Shown here: positions 11,930-23,009 of the stretch, piece after piece
Layout: every line of letters begins with the position of its first letter
Numbering within the stretch: position 1 is the stretch's first letter
DNA from: Calliopum simillimum
Taxonomy: Eukaryota; Arthropoda; Insecta; Diptera; Lauxaniidae
Assembly (NCBI GenBank): GCA_951812925.1
Contig: OX638368.1
Location: 67,790,569 to 67,854,568, forward strand
DNA length: 64,000 bases
Direction: 5' to 3'
Translations under genes and position numbers: made by a program
The notes under the pieces: generated by a model
Told to the model about the DNA's origin: nothing
What the model saw: the letters and a program-made list of their open reading frames with translations, nothing else
Databases searched by the model: none

Positions 11930-12850
11930 AAAAAGTTGACTAAAACGGATACAAAAAAAGAGTATGCAGAAAGTAACCTGCTTGTCCGTAGATTAAAAAA
12001 CAGTAAACTGAAAAACTCTACAAAATATCGTTTACGAGATATTGCGTTTTTACTTAATTTTTTGTGTTTCTGTTAAAAAATTTAATTTTTGCGTACAAAA
12101 AAAATAATGATCAATATATAGAAACAAAAATAGTCTATTCTAATGTGTTTTTTGATGCTAAATCCGAATCTGGTCTTAAAATTCCTCTATCACTTCTGAT
12201 TTTTAAGATATCCCAACCTGAAATTTTGGCATGTACGGTTTTTTCACCATTTTTGAAGTTGTGCAACAGGAGCAGGTAATTGTTTATCATAAAACTCGAT
12301 AAAGTTTTTAAAGGTACTACTCTTTTTCTTCAAAACTCACTTTGATCTATACCCAGTGTGCCAGACGGTTCAAATCTTCGCTTTTTTATCCGTTACGGAT
12401 CCGTTACTGATCCGTTGGCGGGAGAGATTCCCAAAAAAAAAACGAATCGTTTATTTTTTTGGAATTTCTCCCGCAAACGGATCAGTAACGGATCCGTAAC
12501 GGGTAAAAAAGCGAAGATATGAACCGTCTGGCACACTGGGTATCGATATCTTTATTTTTCTCCGAAATATCGTAACCTAAAAAAAGTTCAAAAAATGCAC
12601 GAAAGACGCCATGCCATTGGCAACATTGGTTGATTTATATAAAAAGTTATTAAAATGATTATGGTAAATTACAAGTGACGCAAAAATAAAATTTTTTAAT
12701 AGAAACACAAAAAATTAAGTAAAAACGCAATATCTCGTAAAGGATATTTTGTATGGTTTTTCAGTTTACTGTTTTTCAATCTACGGACAAGCAGGTTACT
12801 TTCTGCATACTCTTTTTTTGTATCCGTTTTAAAAAAGAGCTATATATGTT
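11930..12850. mobile_element. Foldback element inserted in copy 4
   Basis: About 140 bp arms at 11945-12090 and 12690-12840 are near-complementary: ggatacaaaaaaagagtatg and its reverse complement, ttgtccgtagattaaaaa, and the gatattgcgtttttactt words. The outer ends are not clear, because diverged sequence from about 11860 and up to 12895 may also belong. The centre holds a separate hairpin MITE (12352-12540). No coding potential. Confidence 0.65.
12352..12540. mobile_element. 189-bp hairpin MITE with TA flanks
   Basis: Arms of about 80 bp starting CCCAGTGTGCCAGACGGTTC pair almost perfectly with the right arm, which ends GGCACACTGGG. The loop is an A/T-rich stretch near 12440. TA flanks both ends (12350-12351, 12541-12542), as expected for a Tc1/mariner-mobilised MITE. 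Each arm contains ATCCGTTACGGATCCGTTAC, itself internally repetitive. Confidence 0.8.
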
Positions 12851-12903
12851 TGATCCTAAAGGCATTCCGCATATTTCCCCAAAAAAAAATTTTGGGTGCA
12901 AGC

Positions 12904-13362
12904 CAGGCATTGAAATAAGCTGTAATAATACCCTATTTCTGCAGTAATAACTTCACATTTGCAGTAATAACTTCAGAATATTGTAAAAAATTGTAATAAT
13001 AATTTTCACCCAAATTCATATTACTTTGATTTGCGTTAATCGTTGGAACTAAATACTCATTTTATTTAGCTTATAATCGTTGTTTTAGTTGTCTAACCTC
13101 ACCAATTTGGGCTAAAATATAGCAACCACAAAAAGTACTCGGCAACTCTACTTCAAACATATTTTTATAAATGCATTGGAAGAAAATTTCGCTATAAATT
13201 TTCAATTTTAAATTGAACCATTGCCATGATGTCTGTTATTTAATATTACTATTTAATATTCATCACTTGAATAAGACATTAAAAAAATTTTGCTAAAAAT
13301 TGCAAATAAAAACAAAAAAAAAAAAAATCTGCAGTAATAACTTTTTCTTATTTCAACCCCTG
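12904..13362. mobile_element. hAT MITE with 8-bp target duplication
   Basis: The left end is CAGGCATTGAAATAAG and the right end is CTTATTTCAACCCCTG, whose reverse complement is CAGGGGTTGAAATAAG. Both flanks are GTGCAAGC (12896-12903 and 13363-13370), an exact 8-bp duplication. A CAGGG-type end with an 8-bp duplication is the hallmark of the hAT superfamily. The 459-bp body holds the words ctgcagtaataact near both ends and is otherwise AT-rich and non-coding. Confidence 0.85.
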
Positions 13363-14065
13363 GTGCAAGCACTTTTTATTTAAAACACGTGGGGACAGGT
13401 GTGCTTAGTGTCTGAGGGAAATTTGGTTGGATTATCTGAAAATACGTTTTCAGTAAAGCGTTTTGCAACTTTTGCTTATATGGGAGGTAACACGCCCCCT
13501 TTTCTGACTTCACCCAATTTTTGTTCAAAGCTTGCATTTATAATTTTGAGTGTCTGAGTCAAATTTGGTTCGATTATCAAAAAAAACGCTTTAAGTAAAA
13601 CGTTTTGAAACTTTTGCTTGTATGGGAGGTGCCACGCCCTTTCGTCCGAATTCGCCCAGTTTTTTCTCAGAGCTTGCGCTTTTGATTCGTAGTATTTATG
13701 TGCGTTTTGGTTGCATTAGCGTAAAAACTACTCATAAAGTTGCATTTTGAATATAATTTTTGTATGGGCGGTAGGCGTGTCCGTTGACCGATTTTGCTCA
13801 TTCTCAATCCCCCGAGCTAACTTTGACGGTTGAGGCAGTGTACCAAATTTCATTGAATTATCTTGGTCAGTTTTCCCAAAAAATGTATTTCCACACACAG
13901 CCATTACCCAGCCGTTACCCAGCCAGCCAGACAGACGGACATGGCTATATCGACTCAGGAGATGACGCTGATCAAGAATATATATACTTTTCTATATCTG
14001 CCACGCCTCCTTCTCTGCGTTACAAACGGAAGGACAAAGTGAATATACCCTGGGTGTAGGGTATA

Positions 14066-14545
14066 CTAAATAGATTTTTTAAAATCCACGACTACCCCAA
14101 AATATATAAAATCACGAAACGTGGATTTATGCCAAATCTTGGCTTGATGATGTTTTTTATAACGATCTCAAAAATGCTCGAAATGAGTGTTTATCTTAAT
14201 TTTGGATAAAACTTTTTGTTCCAAGATCACTATGAATCAAGCAAACAACAAATCAGGGTTTAAGGGTTTTTTTTTATTAAAAAAACAGGGTTATAATGGG
14301 TTAATGTAAACAATATTCTACGGAAAATTTCATTAAGTGTCATCAAAGCGAGAAATGCCTTAAACTTCAGATCAATGTGAAAAATATATAAAAACAAAAA
14401 CAATAATTAAAAAGTAATAAAATAATATATAATTTGGGATGGACGGGACAGACTTCCTTATAAATATAAGATGCCATCCATTTATTACGTAAGATTTTTA
14501 GGCGGGGGGGGGGGGTAGTGAAAAATCTTACGATTCCTTACGTGG
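14066..14545. other. Unassigned sequence with a 12-G run inside a hairpin
   Basis: At about 14474-14545 the words attacgtaagattttta and aaaaatcttacg lie either side of a G run (14504-14515), so the run sits in the loop of a hairpin. The sequence ggggagtaac...tcttacgttag after 15868 looks like the continuation of the same older repeat, split by element T2. Confidence 0.45.
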
Positions 14546-15867
14546 CACAGTGGGGCAAGGAGCTCTCATATGTGGCATCAAATAAACAGAGCTACGCACT
14601 GCAACCAAATTACATATACATACTAAGGGGGGATCACTTAAGCTTTCAACAAAATTTGGTCAAATTTGAACAAGAGGGCGTGGCACCTCCCATACAAGCC
14701 AAATCTTAAAATCTCTATACTGATGGTACTTTTTGAGATAATCAAACCAAATTTCGCACACTTGCTACCAATAGTATAGGTAAACTCTGGTAGGAAAATT
14801 TGCGAGTTCGGATAAGAGGGCGTGGTACCACTCATACAAACAAAGTCTTACAAACTATACTGAGGGTACTATCTGAGATAATCAAACCAAATTTCGCACA
14901 CTTGCTACCAATAGTATAGGTAAACTCTGGTAGGAAAATTAGCAAATTCGGACAAGAGGGCGTGGTACCTCCCATACAAGCAAAATCTTAAAAACTCTAT
15001 ATTGAGAGCGCTTTCTGAGATAATCGAAGCAAATTTGGTACAATTGCTACGAATAGTAAAGGTCATCTCTGATAGGAAAATAAGAGACACGCTTTCAGGT
15101 ATTTTGACCAATATTGGGACTTGAAATGAGATAATTTCTTACTTAAGTGCTCGTGATGACCACCTGTCCTCTTTTCCATCTGTTTTAACAAAAAACCGAA
15201 TTGTTGTTCAAAATTATCCTATTCAGAACTATACATAATGTTTATAAGTTCTTGTCTCGTGACAAATAATAAGTTAGAGGCCATTTCTATACCAAAACTA
15301 GAAATTTTGAATAATGTGGGCAATGCAAGATAAAATATTTTATTTTAGGTTACGTTCCAAAAATCGATGTAACTTTTATAGTAGCAAAAAGTAGCAAAAT
15401 TTTCTTGTCGTTTCTAAAAGTCAATACACAACCGAATCTTTTTGCATGACAACTAATGCTTGGAAAGGCTTGGAACCTAATTAAATTATACATAATTTAT
15501 TTAATTTCGTAAAAATGTTCTTCTCCATTTTATTTTACTTACCTACCTAAATGTGTTAACATTTTTAAGAAAAAAATATGTTTCTATACGGTTACATAAT
15601 AGAAGATGAAGGCTCCATGGTCAAATAACATTAAAAGTTAATAAACTTTAGCAAAAAGCTGCTGGAAATAACTTATAAAAATTATTTCAGTCTACAAAGT
15701 TAAAGTTTAGCATGCTGTAGTATGAAATGGGTTTATTACAAGTCATTTGAAAAATGGCAAATAGTACGTTGGTTAATATTGTACTTAACCAACATAAAAG
15801 GATATCCTGAAATAACATTTAATTTTTTGAATTATCGCCAGGTATTGAGAGTATCAGCCCCACTGTG
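14546..15867. mobile_element. Transib-like element T2 with CACAGTG ends
   Basis: The left end is CACAGTGGGGC (14546-14556) and the right end is GCCCCACTGTG (15857-15867), with further matching CTCTCA a few bases in. Flanks 14541-14545 and 15868-15872 are both CGTGG, a 5-bp duplication. In both ends TGG occupies the last three of 23 positions after the heptamer, as in elements T1 and T3, but the nonamer-like block is degraded. The 1.32-kb body carries no transposase; its left half contains three units of the 140-bp repeat family. Superfamily is inferred from ends and duplication length. Confidence 0.65.
14660..15095 (-). repeat. Three 140-bp tandem units inside element T2
   Basis: The word GAGGGCGTGG recurs at 14674, 14816 and 14956 (spacing 142 and 140). 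Units share acctcccatacaagc and cttgctaccaatagtatagg. They are related to the units at 1-700 in the same orientation, so element T2 has either captured or been invaded by that family. Confidence 0.7.
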
Positions 15868-15872
15868 CGTGG

Positions 15873-16694
15873 GGGAGTAACACAATATCTTACGTTAGAT
15901 TGACAATATTATCATCAAATGAAACATTAAACTAAAGACTTTACAATTTTGGACCTGATTCCAAATAGCTCGAATAGGGCACGGTGGGCTTGAAAACCAC
16001 ATGCGATTTTTTTCAGGATAATGTTGTGGAATGCTTCTAGAGTTGCAATATGCAAACCGCAAAATCCTACGTGCGCCAATTTTAAAAAGAGGTCAAAAAA
16101 CGGTACACTTGAAAAAACCCAACAAACCAAAACAAAAAAAGTCAGTTTCGATGAAGTTGTCGGTGCTGAATCTGAATCTTGTCAATGAATTGCTCTGTCA
16201 AGTTTAGTTTTTGTGATTTTCTAAACTTAAAGTTTAAAAACACGATTTTTTAGGTTATATAGAGGACGCAAAAAAATTATTTTGATCTTTTCCTTTAAAT
16301 GCCACACTAAGTACTCTTTTTCGTCTTCACTTTCGCTGTAATTTACTGAGAAGTAATTTTGCTCAGCAAGAACCCCTTGCGCATTGCCTTAGTATTACTA
16401 ATGTATTATTAGCTGATATTGATATATTTCATAATTGTTCCAGATTGCTTTAAAAGTTATCTCTTTCTAGTTTTAAATCAAATTTATGTTATTGTTATTT
16501 TTTAGCTAAGCAAATTTTGGCTAGTCTGTAAGAGTTGTCATCTCTGTTTGACAATGATCAAATAAATAAATATGCTACGAATTGCTCTTGTATTATTTTC
16601 CCTTAAAAAGTTATGAACATTTGAAAATGACACCATTAAGTGAAAAATCGTTTGTGGATTCTCATCGACAATTTCGAACTTTTTGTAAAACACA
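15873..16694. other. Unassigned AT-rich sequence
   Basis: No gene recognised. Short frames on the minus strand near 15927-16130 and 16538-16804 lack motifs or splice support. Confidence 0.35.
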
Positions 16695-18075
16695 TTAAAA
16701 AATCCAAAAATTCCTAAAGTAGAAGTAAAAAAAAAATACTCGTGGTTTTTCTCCAGCACGTCACATTTTTTTAATCGACTTTTGAAGTTTTTTATCCACT
16801 GCACATGAAAAAAACAAAAATACCGTATTCTTGTGTTATATCGATGAATTTAACTATATCGCCGGTGCTTACGAAGGCTATCTCTTCTTTAAATGCGGAC
16901 AAGAAAATCCTTTTTTTCAAACTGCGGCGAAAAAGGTCTTTTTTGTGCGAATGCGGACAAGACAATCACTTTTTACAAAATGCGGAGAAGAAAATAACTT
17001 ATTACAAAATGCGGCGAAGAAAATCACTTATTACAAAATGCAGCGAAGAAAATCTCTTTTTTAAAAATGCAGCGTAAAAACTCATTTTTTCGATTAATAG
17101 CAAATTTTTTCGAAAAAAGATATAGGAAAAATTTCTCGGAAAAAATTATTTAAAGAGATTTTCTTCGCCGCATTTTGTAAAAAGTGATTTTCTTCGCCGC
17201 ATTTTGTAAAAAGTGATTTTCTTCGCCGTATTTTATAAAAAGTGATTTTCTTGTCCGCATATTACAAAAAAGATTTTTTTCGCCGCAATTTCAAAAAAAA
17301 GATTTTCTTCGCCGCAACTTTCGGTTGGAAGATTTTCTTCGTAAGCACCGGCGATATGATCCTTACATCTGAGGTATATCATGTGTTCAGCGAACTTATG
17401 CAGGATATTGCGGGGAATATTTTTGTATATAATTTTAACCCTGTTTAACCCCAGCATGTGGGCCATTTTTGTCCTTTTCTTAAAAAGTTACAGGGTAAAC
17501 AGAGAATATTTGCAGAAATATTTGCTATAAAATTTCACTACTAGTTTCCAAGCACGTAAGTAAGGGTCGAAATTTAAGCCCGAAACCAAAAAAATCGTTA
17601 AATCAATCAGGACATTTCCCATTGCATATTAATTACACCACTGACGCGCTTACCTTAAGTTTTAAGAATTTTTCGTCTTTTACAGTGGTGAAATTGTATA
17701 GCAAATATTTCTGTAGTACAAACTGACTCAATATTCCCCTGTTTTAGGAGTCATTTTTGTACCTTTTTGAGAAAGGGCAAAAATGACCCACATGTAGGGG
17801 TTGCACAGGGTTAAAATTGTGCACAAAAATATTCCCCGCAATATTCTGCATAAAGTTTGCTAAACACATGATACACCTCAGATGTGAGGATCATATAGTT
17901 AAATTCATCGATTTAACGCAAGAATGCGGTACTTTTGTTTTTTCATGTACAGTGGATACAAAAACTTCAAAAATCGATTAAAAAAAAATGTGACGTGCTG
18001 GAGAAAAACCACGAGACACAGGTATTTTTTTTAACGTCTACTTTAAGAATTTTTTGGATTTTCTCATGTTTTTTT
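16695..18075. mobile_element. Nested palindrome (foldback) with minisatellite arms
   Basis: Outer arms 16695-16865 and 17893-18075 are reverse complements (gtttttctccagcacgtcac pairs with gtgacgtgctggagaaaaac; also atcgatgaatttaacta). A second inverted pair lies further in at 17345-17465 and 17780-17890 (gcggggaatatttttgt and its complement), and a third at about 17505-17540 and 17685-17715. The left half additionally holds two opposed runs of a 29-bp minisatellite. Only non-coding sequence is evident. Confidence 0.75.
16885..17335. repeat. 29-bp minisatellite in head-to-head orientation
   Basis: About six to seven plus-oriented units (consensus tgcggcgaagaaaatcactt then attacaaaa) run from 16890 to 17080. 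About seven reverse-complement units run from 17150 to 17335. The A/T-rich centre at 17090-17145 separates them. Units differ by substitutions throughout, with no constant-repeat and variable-spacer pattern, so this is not a CRISPR array. Confidence 0.8.
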
Positions 18076-18634
18076 TTTTGTGCAGTGTAATTACACAGGC
18101 ATCCAAGAAAAAAGGTCCTGCCCCAGAAAGGAGACTCCCCTACCTCCATGTATTTTGGGACGCTGAAACAGTATGTATATCTCCATAAAGAATCGATCTG
18201 ATAGCCCATTTTTACCTAGCCCCCCATAAGAGTATGGGTCCAAATTCCACTTATTATAAACATTCGAAAATTTGTGTATTTGTTTAAGTTTTTGAATATA
18301 AAAAATTATTTCATCCTCCTAGCACTCCCTTACAACCGCCCTAAGGGGGTTGAAAGTGAATTTTTTATGAACTTTTGAAATGTAAGTGTATTTTAAGATT
18401 TTTCAGTGTTTTCATAAAACTTTTTGTTCCAAGGTCATCATGAAATCACGCAACAAACAATTTTCCCAACAATCTTAACCTATAGCTTCTAAGGGGTACA
18501 TTTAAGACCCCCAGGTTAAATTTTTTGTTAGTCTAGGCCTCCTCTCACCCCTCAGAAGCTTAGTAACCTTAAGTTTGAAAAAACTTTGGCGTTAAAAAAT
18601 CATGCATTTTATTTTGTAGTATAGATAATTAGGG
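18076..18634. other. Unassigned sequence
   Basis: The part near 18400-18460 (aaactttttgttccaag followed by a tcatgaaatcacgcaac word) resembles 14205-14250, so it is repeat-derived. No gene was recognised. Confidence 0.35.
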
Positions 18635-18649
18635 TATTCCTTAAAACGT

Positions 18650-20552
18650 TAATTAGGGTAGGAGAGATGTGTATACCTTGGTCCGAGTGTACCTCGGTCT
18701 GAGCGTCGGTTGCCACTCAACAGCTGCACATGTACAGTAATGATCTTCTATGGAATTTTCCAATCATACCGCTGACTGATATTAGTAGACTTTGAACGTC
18801 AAGCTGTATGCGTGTGTACAGTGACGAAAAAAGTGTAAATTGTGTAAAAATTAGTTTTTGGAGTAAACTACGAAATGTTTTGTGAGAAACTTACGTGAAA
18901 TATTTAAGTTTTACATCAGTTATTGTTTTACGCTTTAAGTGTGTTTTAGATGTATTTTCATTAATATATGTTATGGTAGCTGACAGTTTTTAAAACAAGC
19001 TGTCTGTGTGTACCTTGGACCTATGCTTATTGACCAGCGAACATTATTTATGATTAATTTTTTATTTTTGTTGAAAAAAAATTTTATCATTGTCAATTCA
19101 TTTGATGCTGCAAGCATTGTAGAGCACGGTGTGCCTTAACCCGTACTAAATCGGACGTCGTAGCACATACAATTTTTTTCCAGATTCTGTTTACTTATCG
19201 TTCAAATGATGTATAAAAAAATTTTCACTCGTGACTTTTCGACTAAATTCTGAGATAATCGCTTTTCCAATTGGGGCATTTTCCCATATAAAAAGAAAAA
19301 AAAAATTTTTTTAACTACGTTAAACAAAAATTAAAATAATCACAATCGATGTGTTTTGCAATGCTTAACGCGAATCCAAAAAAAGTAGTTTTTTGCCATT
19401 TTTTGAAGCTATATAACTATGTAACATATCATTTATTCGTCAAATGTGGCTTAAACACTTGAAAGCCCCAATCTTTTGCTTCAAAACCTAATTTAAATTA
19501 TATTTATATCTTCATGCTTCTAAGAGATATCGTAGACCGAAATATAGTCCAGACGGGTTTTTTGCACTTTTGTGTCTTTTTAGGTAAGGATATCTTTGAG
19601 GAAAAAAAAGACATCAACATAATTTAAATTAGGTTTTAAAGGCAAAGATTAGGACTTTAAAGTTGCTTACCATATTTAACGAAATTAAAATTTCTTGCAC
19701 ATTTTAAACATGTTCAACGAACCGACCATTTCAAAATTCAGCCGTATGCCATACACGTAACAACAACACTCGGGTGTCAAACGGCTGAATTTAGAAGTAG
19801 TCGGTTCGTTGAACATGTTTAAAATGTGAAAGAAATTTTAATTTCGTTAAATCTGGAAAGCAACTTTAAAGTCCTAATCTTTGCCTTTAAAACCTAATTT
19901 AAATTATGTTGATGTCTTTTTTTTCCTCAAAGATATCCTAACCTAAAAAGACACAAAAGTGCAAAAAATCCGTCTTGACTATATTTCGGTCTACGATATC
20001 TCTTAGAAGCATGAAGATATAAATATAATTTAAATTAGGTTTTGAAGCAAAAGATTGGGGCTTTCAAGTGTTAAAGCCACATTTGACGAATAAATGATAT
20101 GTTACATAGTTATATAGCTTCAAAAAATGGCAAAAAACTACTTTTTTTGGTCTTTAGATTACAATATCTCATAAACTATACACGATAGAGCAATTCTGAG
20201 GTTGGATTTGCGTTTAGCATCGCGAAACACATCGATTGTGATTATTTTAATTTTTGTTTAATGTAGTTAAAAAATTTTTTTTTTTCTTTTTGTATGGGAA
20301 AATGCCCCAATTGGAAAAGCGATTATCTCAAAATTTAGTCGAAAAGTCACGAGTGAAAATTTTTTTATACATCATTTTAACGATAAGTAAACAGAATCTG
20401 GAAAAAAATTTGATGTGCTACGACGTCCGATTTAGAACGGGTTAAGGCACACCGTGAGAGATATAACTTAATCAAAAAACTAAAGAATCTTTTTTGGACA
20501 ATCCAGCACATTGAAAGAAGTGAAAAGCGGACCAAGGCACACACATCTCCCC
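18650..20552. mobile_element. 1.9-kb palindrome flanked by 15-bp direct repeats
   Basis: Arms of roughly 650 bp (about 19115-19747 and 19781-20455) are close reverse complements around a short loop near 19764. Outer ends share agatgtgtrtrccttggtcc. Immediately outside, TATTCCTTAAAACGT occurs at 18635-18649 and again at 20553-20567. The arms contain phrases found again in 25491-26440 (ccaattggggcattttccc; acataatttaaattag), so a module is shared with the larger foldback. There is no credible protein. Confidence 0.75.
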
Positions 20553-20567
20553 TATTCCTTAAAACGT

Positions 20568-21970
20568 GTAAAAGCTTCAAAGTTAGTATTGATTTTGACA
20601 ACTATTACTAGTTAACGAAGTTTTCGAGGCATTTACATGTTTTAATGAATAACCGCAATATTCGGTTCCAAAAACCGATTATTTTACGTTTTTCAATTAC
20701 GCGGTGAAAAAGAAGCATTTTTGCACAAAAACAAGGCATCTTAAAAAAAAAGGAATGAGGTAAAAAATTCTTAGAATTGTCCTAAAACTACTGTTGAATT
20801 TTTTTATATTTTTGCAGACAAAAATTCTTCAAAATTTGGTGAAAAAAAAAAAGTTTAGAAAATTCTGAAAATATGCACATTTACTTAGACAATTCTAAGC
20901 ATTTTAGGCTTTTGACATTTTTTCGTAAGATGCCTCGCTATTGAGTAAAAAAACCTTTTTCGAGGCCTTTTGCAAGGCCTGTTCATCGTATCCAAGACAT
21001 TTTTTGTTCACAATTTCGTTTGCTCAAAATCTACATTTGTATATGTAAATGAGTTAATGAAAATAAATTTGTAGGAAAATAGAAAAGTACATACTTATTG
21101 AAAGAATTTGCGAATATATGTTTGCTTCTTGCGTTCAGAAATTGACTTTTGGACCGCTTTTTCGGGTATTCACTATGGGCCTTAGCAGCGATCGCGAGTC
21201 GGCAAGATTCGTCAGAAAAATGAAACGAATCGGCAAGATTGGTAGCACATCTAAAATCACGCGAATGTAAAACATTGCATATTTCATATGTTTAATCGAC
21301 TAAATTGCATACACAAATAAAAAATAGAAGTGAAACCTAGTGAAAGTATGCCGATTTGGATAAATTATTTTAAATTATAAGACATAACCATTATAATTTT
21401 CTTAAGTTTGCCGACTCGGCTGGTTTGCACAGTCGGCTGCATTTCAGTAAGATGGTTCACGAATATTCGATTCGCCAAACGCCAAGGCTACCAATTCAGA
21501 ATTTGAAGCTAAAATGTTAATCTTGAAGTTTAAAATATCTAGAATCAAGGCTACCAAGTCACAAATTCAGAAATAACCAACAGGAAATGGGGAAATCTCT
21601 CATATAAAAAATGTACGTTTTTTTTAATTAAATCCATGTTTATTAGTTTGAAAATGTACCATCAACGTATCGTGTCATCATATTATATTTCTATTTGTAT
21701 TTATTGAGGAAATGGATAAAATAGTACAAAAAGATCAGGATCTTATTGCTAATGTACTAATGACATGATTGTTATAAAATGAACTTTTAATTTAATATTT
21801 TAATTTAATAATAATATAAATATTTTTTTTTTTTTTTTTTTTTTAATAAAGTAAGTTTATGGAAATTAATTTAAATGTGCACGGACTGTTGACTTTATCA
21901 CATCGTTTTAACTTTTATAGGATTCTCATTAGTTTTGCTTCAAATAGGTAAATAACTTCCGTTTAAATTG
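20568..21970. other. Unassigned AT-rich sequence
   Basis: It includes a long T run near 21825-21845. No reading frame with recognisable motifs was found. Confidence 0.35.
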
Positions 21971-21974
21971 CGAT

Positions 21975-22302
21975 GCGTTACCAATTAATTAGAGTACTGA
22001 AGGGAGGGAGTTCCAAAGTCTAAATGCGTGAATAAAAAACTGACGTTCAGAAATTAGAGATGAGTGCCGTATGGGTAAAATGTTATTATTTCTACTTGAT
22101 CGTGAAAAAAGTAGCTTGTTATACAAATCTGTGGGTGTTTTGTTATATATTATTTTATGCAACAGCAAAATAGTTCTCAACCGTAAGATAGAATTCAGTG
22201 GCATATCCCAAATTTTTCGCAGTATCAACATAAACAATCTCGGAGCTATTGAATTTAATACTTGGAACAACCCCAAGGTCGAAATTTTTTTTGTGTATTA
22301 TA
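21975..22302 (-). pseudogene. Non-LTR retrotransposon RT, C-terminal part
   Basis: The minus-strand frame ends with FFIHAFRLWNSLPSVL, the Trp-Asn-Ser-Leu-Pro signature at the C-terminus of Jockey/CR1-type ORF2 proteins. Upstream in the strand sense, IKFNSSEIVYVDTAKNLGY matches the region just after the palm domain of the same families. There is at least one frameshift between these two blocks. It is the 3' half of the element whose RT palm lies at 23010-23345; the mariner derivative separates them, and the frame is continuous across the gap when the insertion is ignored. Confidence 0.75.
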
Positions 22303-23009
22303 CGTAGGTTGCCTTTTATGTTTCGGGATTGGGCAACACTAATGTCAATAGCTAAAATCTGGCAACACCATAATAAAGTTTGACATTTTTTAGCATAAAC
22401 GTACTCAGAACGTTTTGACATACGACCATCATTTGTGTTGCTTGCAGTGACTTGAAAAAATCAATTTGGCAAAAAAATGGAATTAACTCGTGAACGTTTT
22501 CGTGCGATCATTTTTCACAACTTCCGACGTGGATTATCACGATAAGAGTGCATCGATGAACTTAAACCTTTGTATGGCGATGAAGCACCATCCTTTAGCA
22601 CTGTGAAAAACTGGTTTAATGAATTCAATCGTAGCCGTCGCTCACTCCAAGACGAATTTCGTGAAGGTCATCCAAAATCAGTTGTTGTTCCGGAAACCAT
22701 TGATGCTGTGCGCCAATTGATATTGCAAGATCGTCATGTGACCTATCGTGAGATTGAGACAACCTTAGGCATTAGTGGGACCAGCATACATTCAATATTG
22801 CATGAACACCCATAATTTAGCCATATTTTAAATTATCAATGGAAAAATTGATTTTCTTAACTCACTGTAAACAAAACAAATAGCACTTGTACATCAAAAC
22901 GTTGTGAGTACGTTTATGCTAAAAAATGTCAAACTTTATTATGATGTTGCCAGATTTTAGCTACTGACATTAGTGTTGCCCAATCCCGAAATATAAAAGG
23001 CAACCCTCG
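22303..23009 (+). mobile_element. mariner deletion derivative 1
   Basis: TIRs start CGTAGGTTGCC on the left and CGAGGGTTGCC on the right, and extend beyond 55 bp with few mismatches (gggattgggcaacactaatg and its complement). TA flanks both ends (22301-22302, 23010-23011). The 707-bp element retains only the N-terminal transposase region. It is inserted into a minus-strand LINE. Confidence 0.85.
22477..22815 (+). pseudogene. mariner transposase, N-terminal HTH region only
   Basis: The ATG at 22477 opens a frame beginning MELTRERFRAIIFHNFRRG. Codon 23 is a TAA stop (22543-22545). The frame then continues with YGDEAPSFSTVKNWF and DRHVTYREIETTLGIS, the paired helix-turn-helix DNA-binding region of mariner transposases, and stops after HEHP. 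The catalytic DD34D domain is absent, because the element joins directly to its 3' end. The homologous frame at 35397-35786 has a Gln codon in place of the stop. It cannot encode an active enzyme. Confidence 0.85.

Larger units (their letters stand above)
11771..14065 (+). mobile_element. Tandem-repeat element, copy 4, interrupted by nested insertions
   Basis: The head (aaaaactagtaagggtta, cctggcc, ataccctacactgca) runs to tgggaggtga at about 11859. The repeat units resume at about 13395 (gtgtctgagggaaatttgg) and continue through three units to the tail. The 3' end has the family hairpin: ATACCCT (14045-14051), loop GGGTGT, AGGGTAT (14058-14064). ATACCCTACAC also occurs at the head, giving a subterminal inverted repeat. 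Subterminal inverted repeats, internal tandem units and a 3' hairpin are reminiscent of Helentron-derived non-autonomous elements (DINE-1/HINE); this is inference. Confidence 0.7.

Noticed and set aside
16885..17335. CRISPR-like array of 29-bp repeats
   Set aside because: Units are contiguous and mutually diverged with no unique spacers, orientation reverses midway, and the sequence is eukaryotic.
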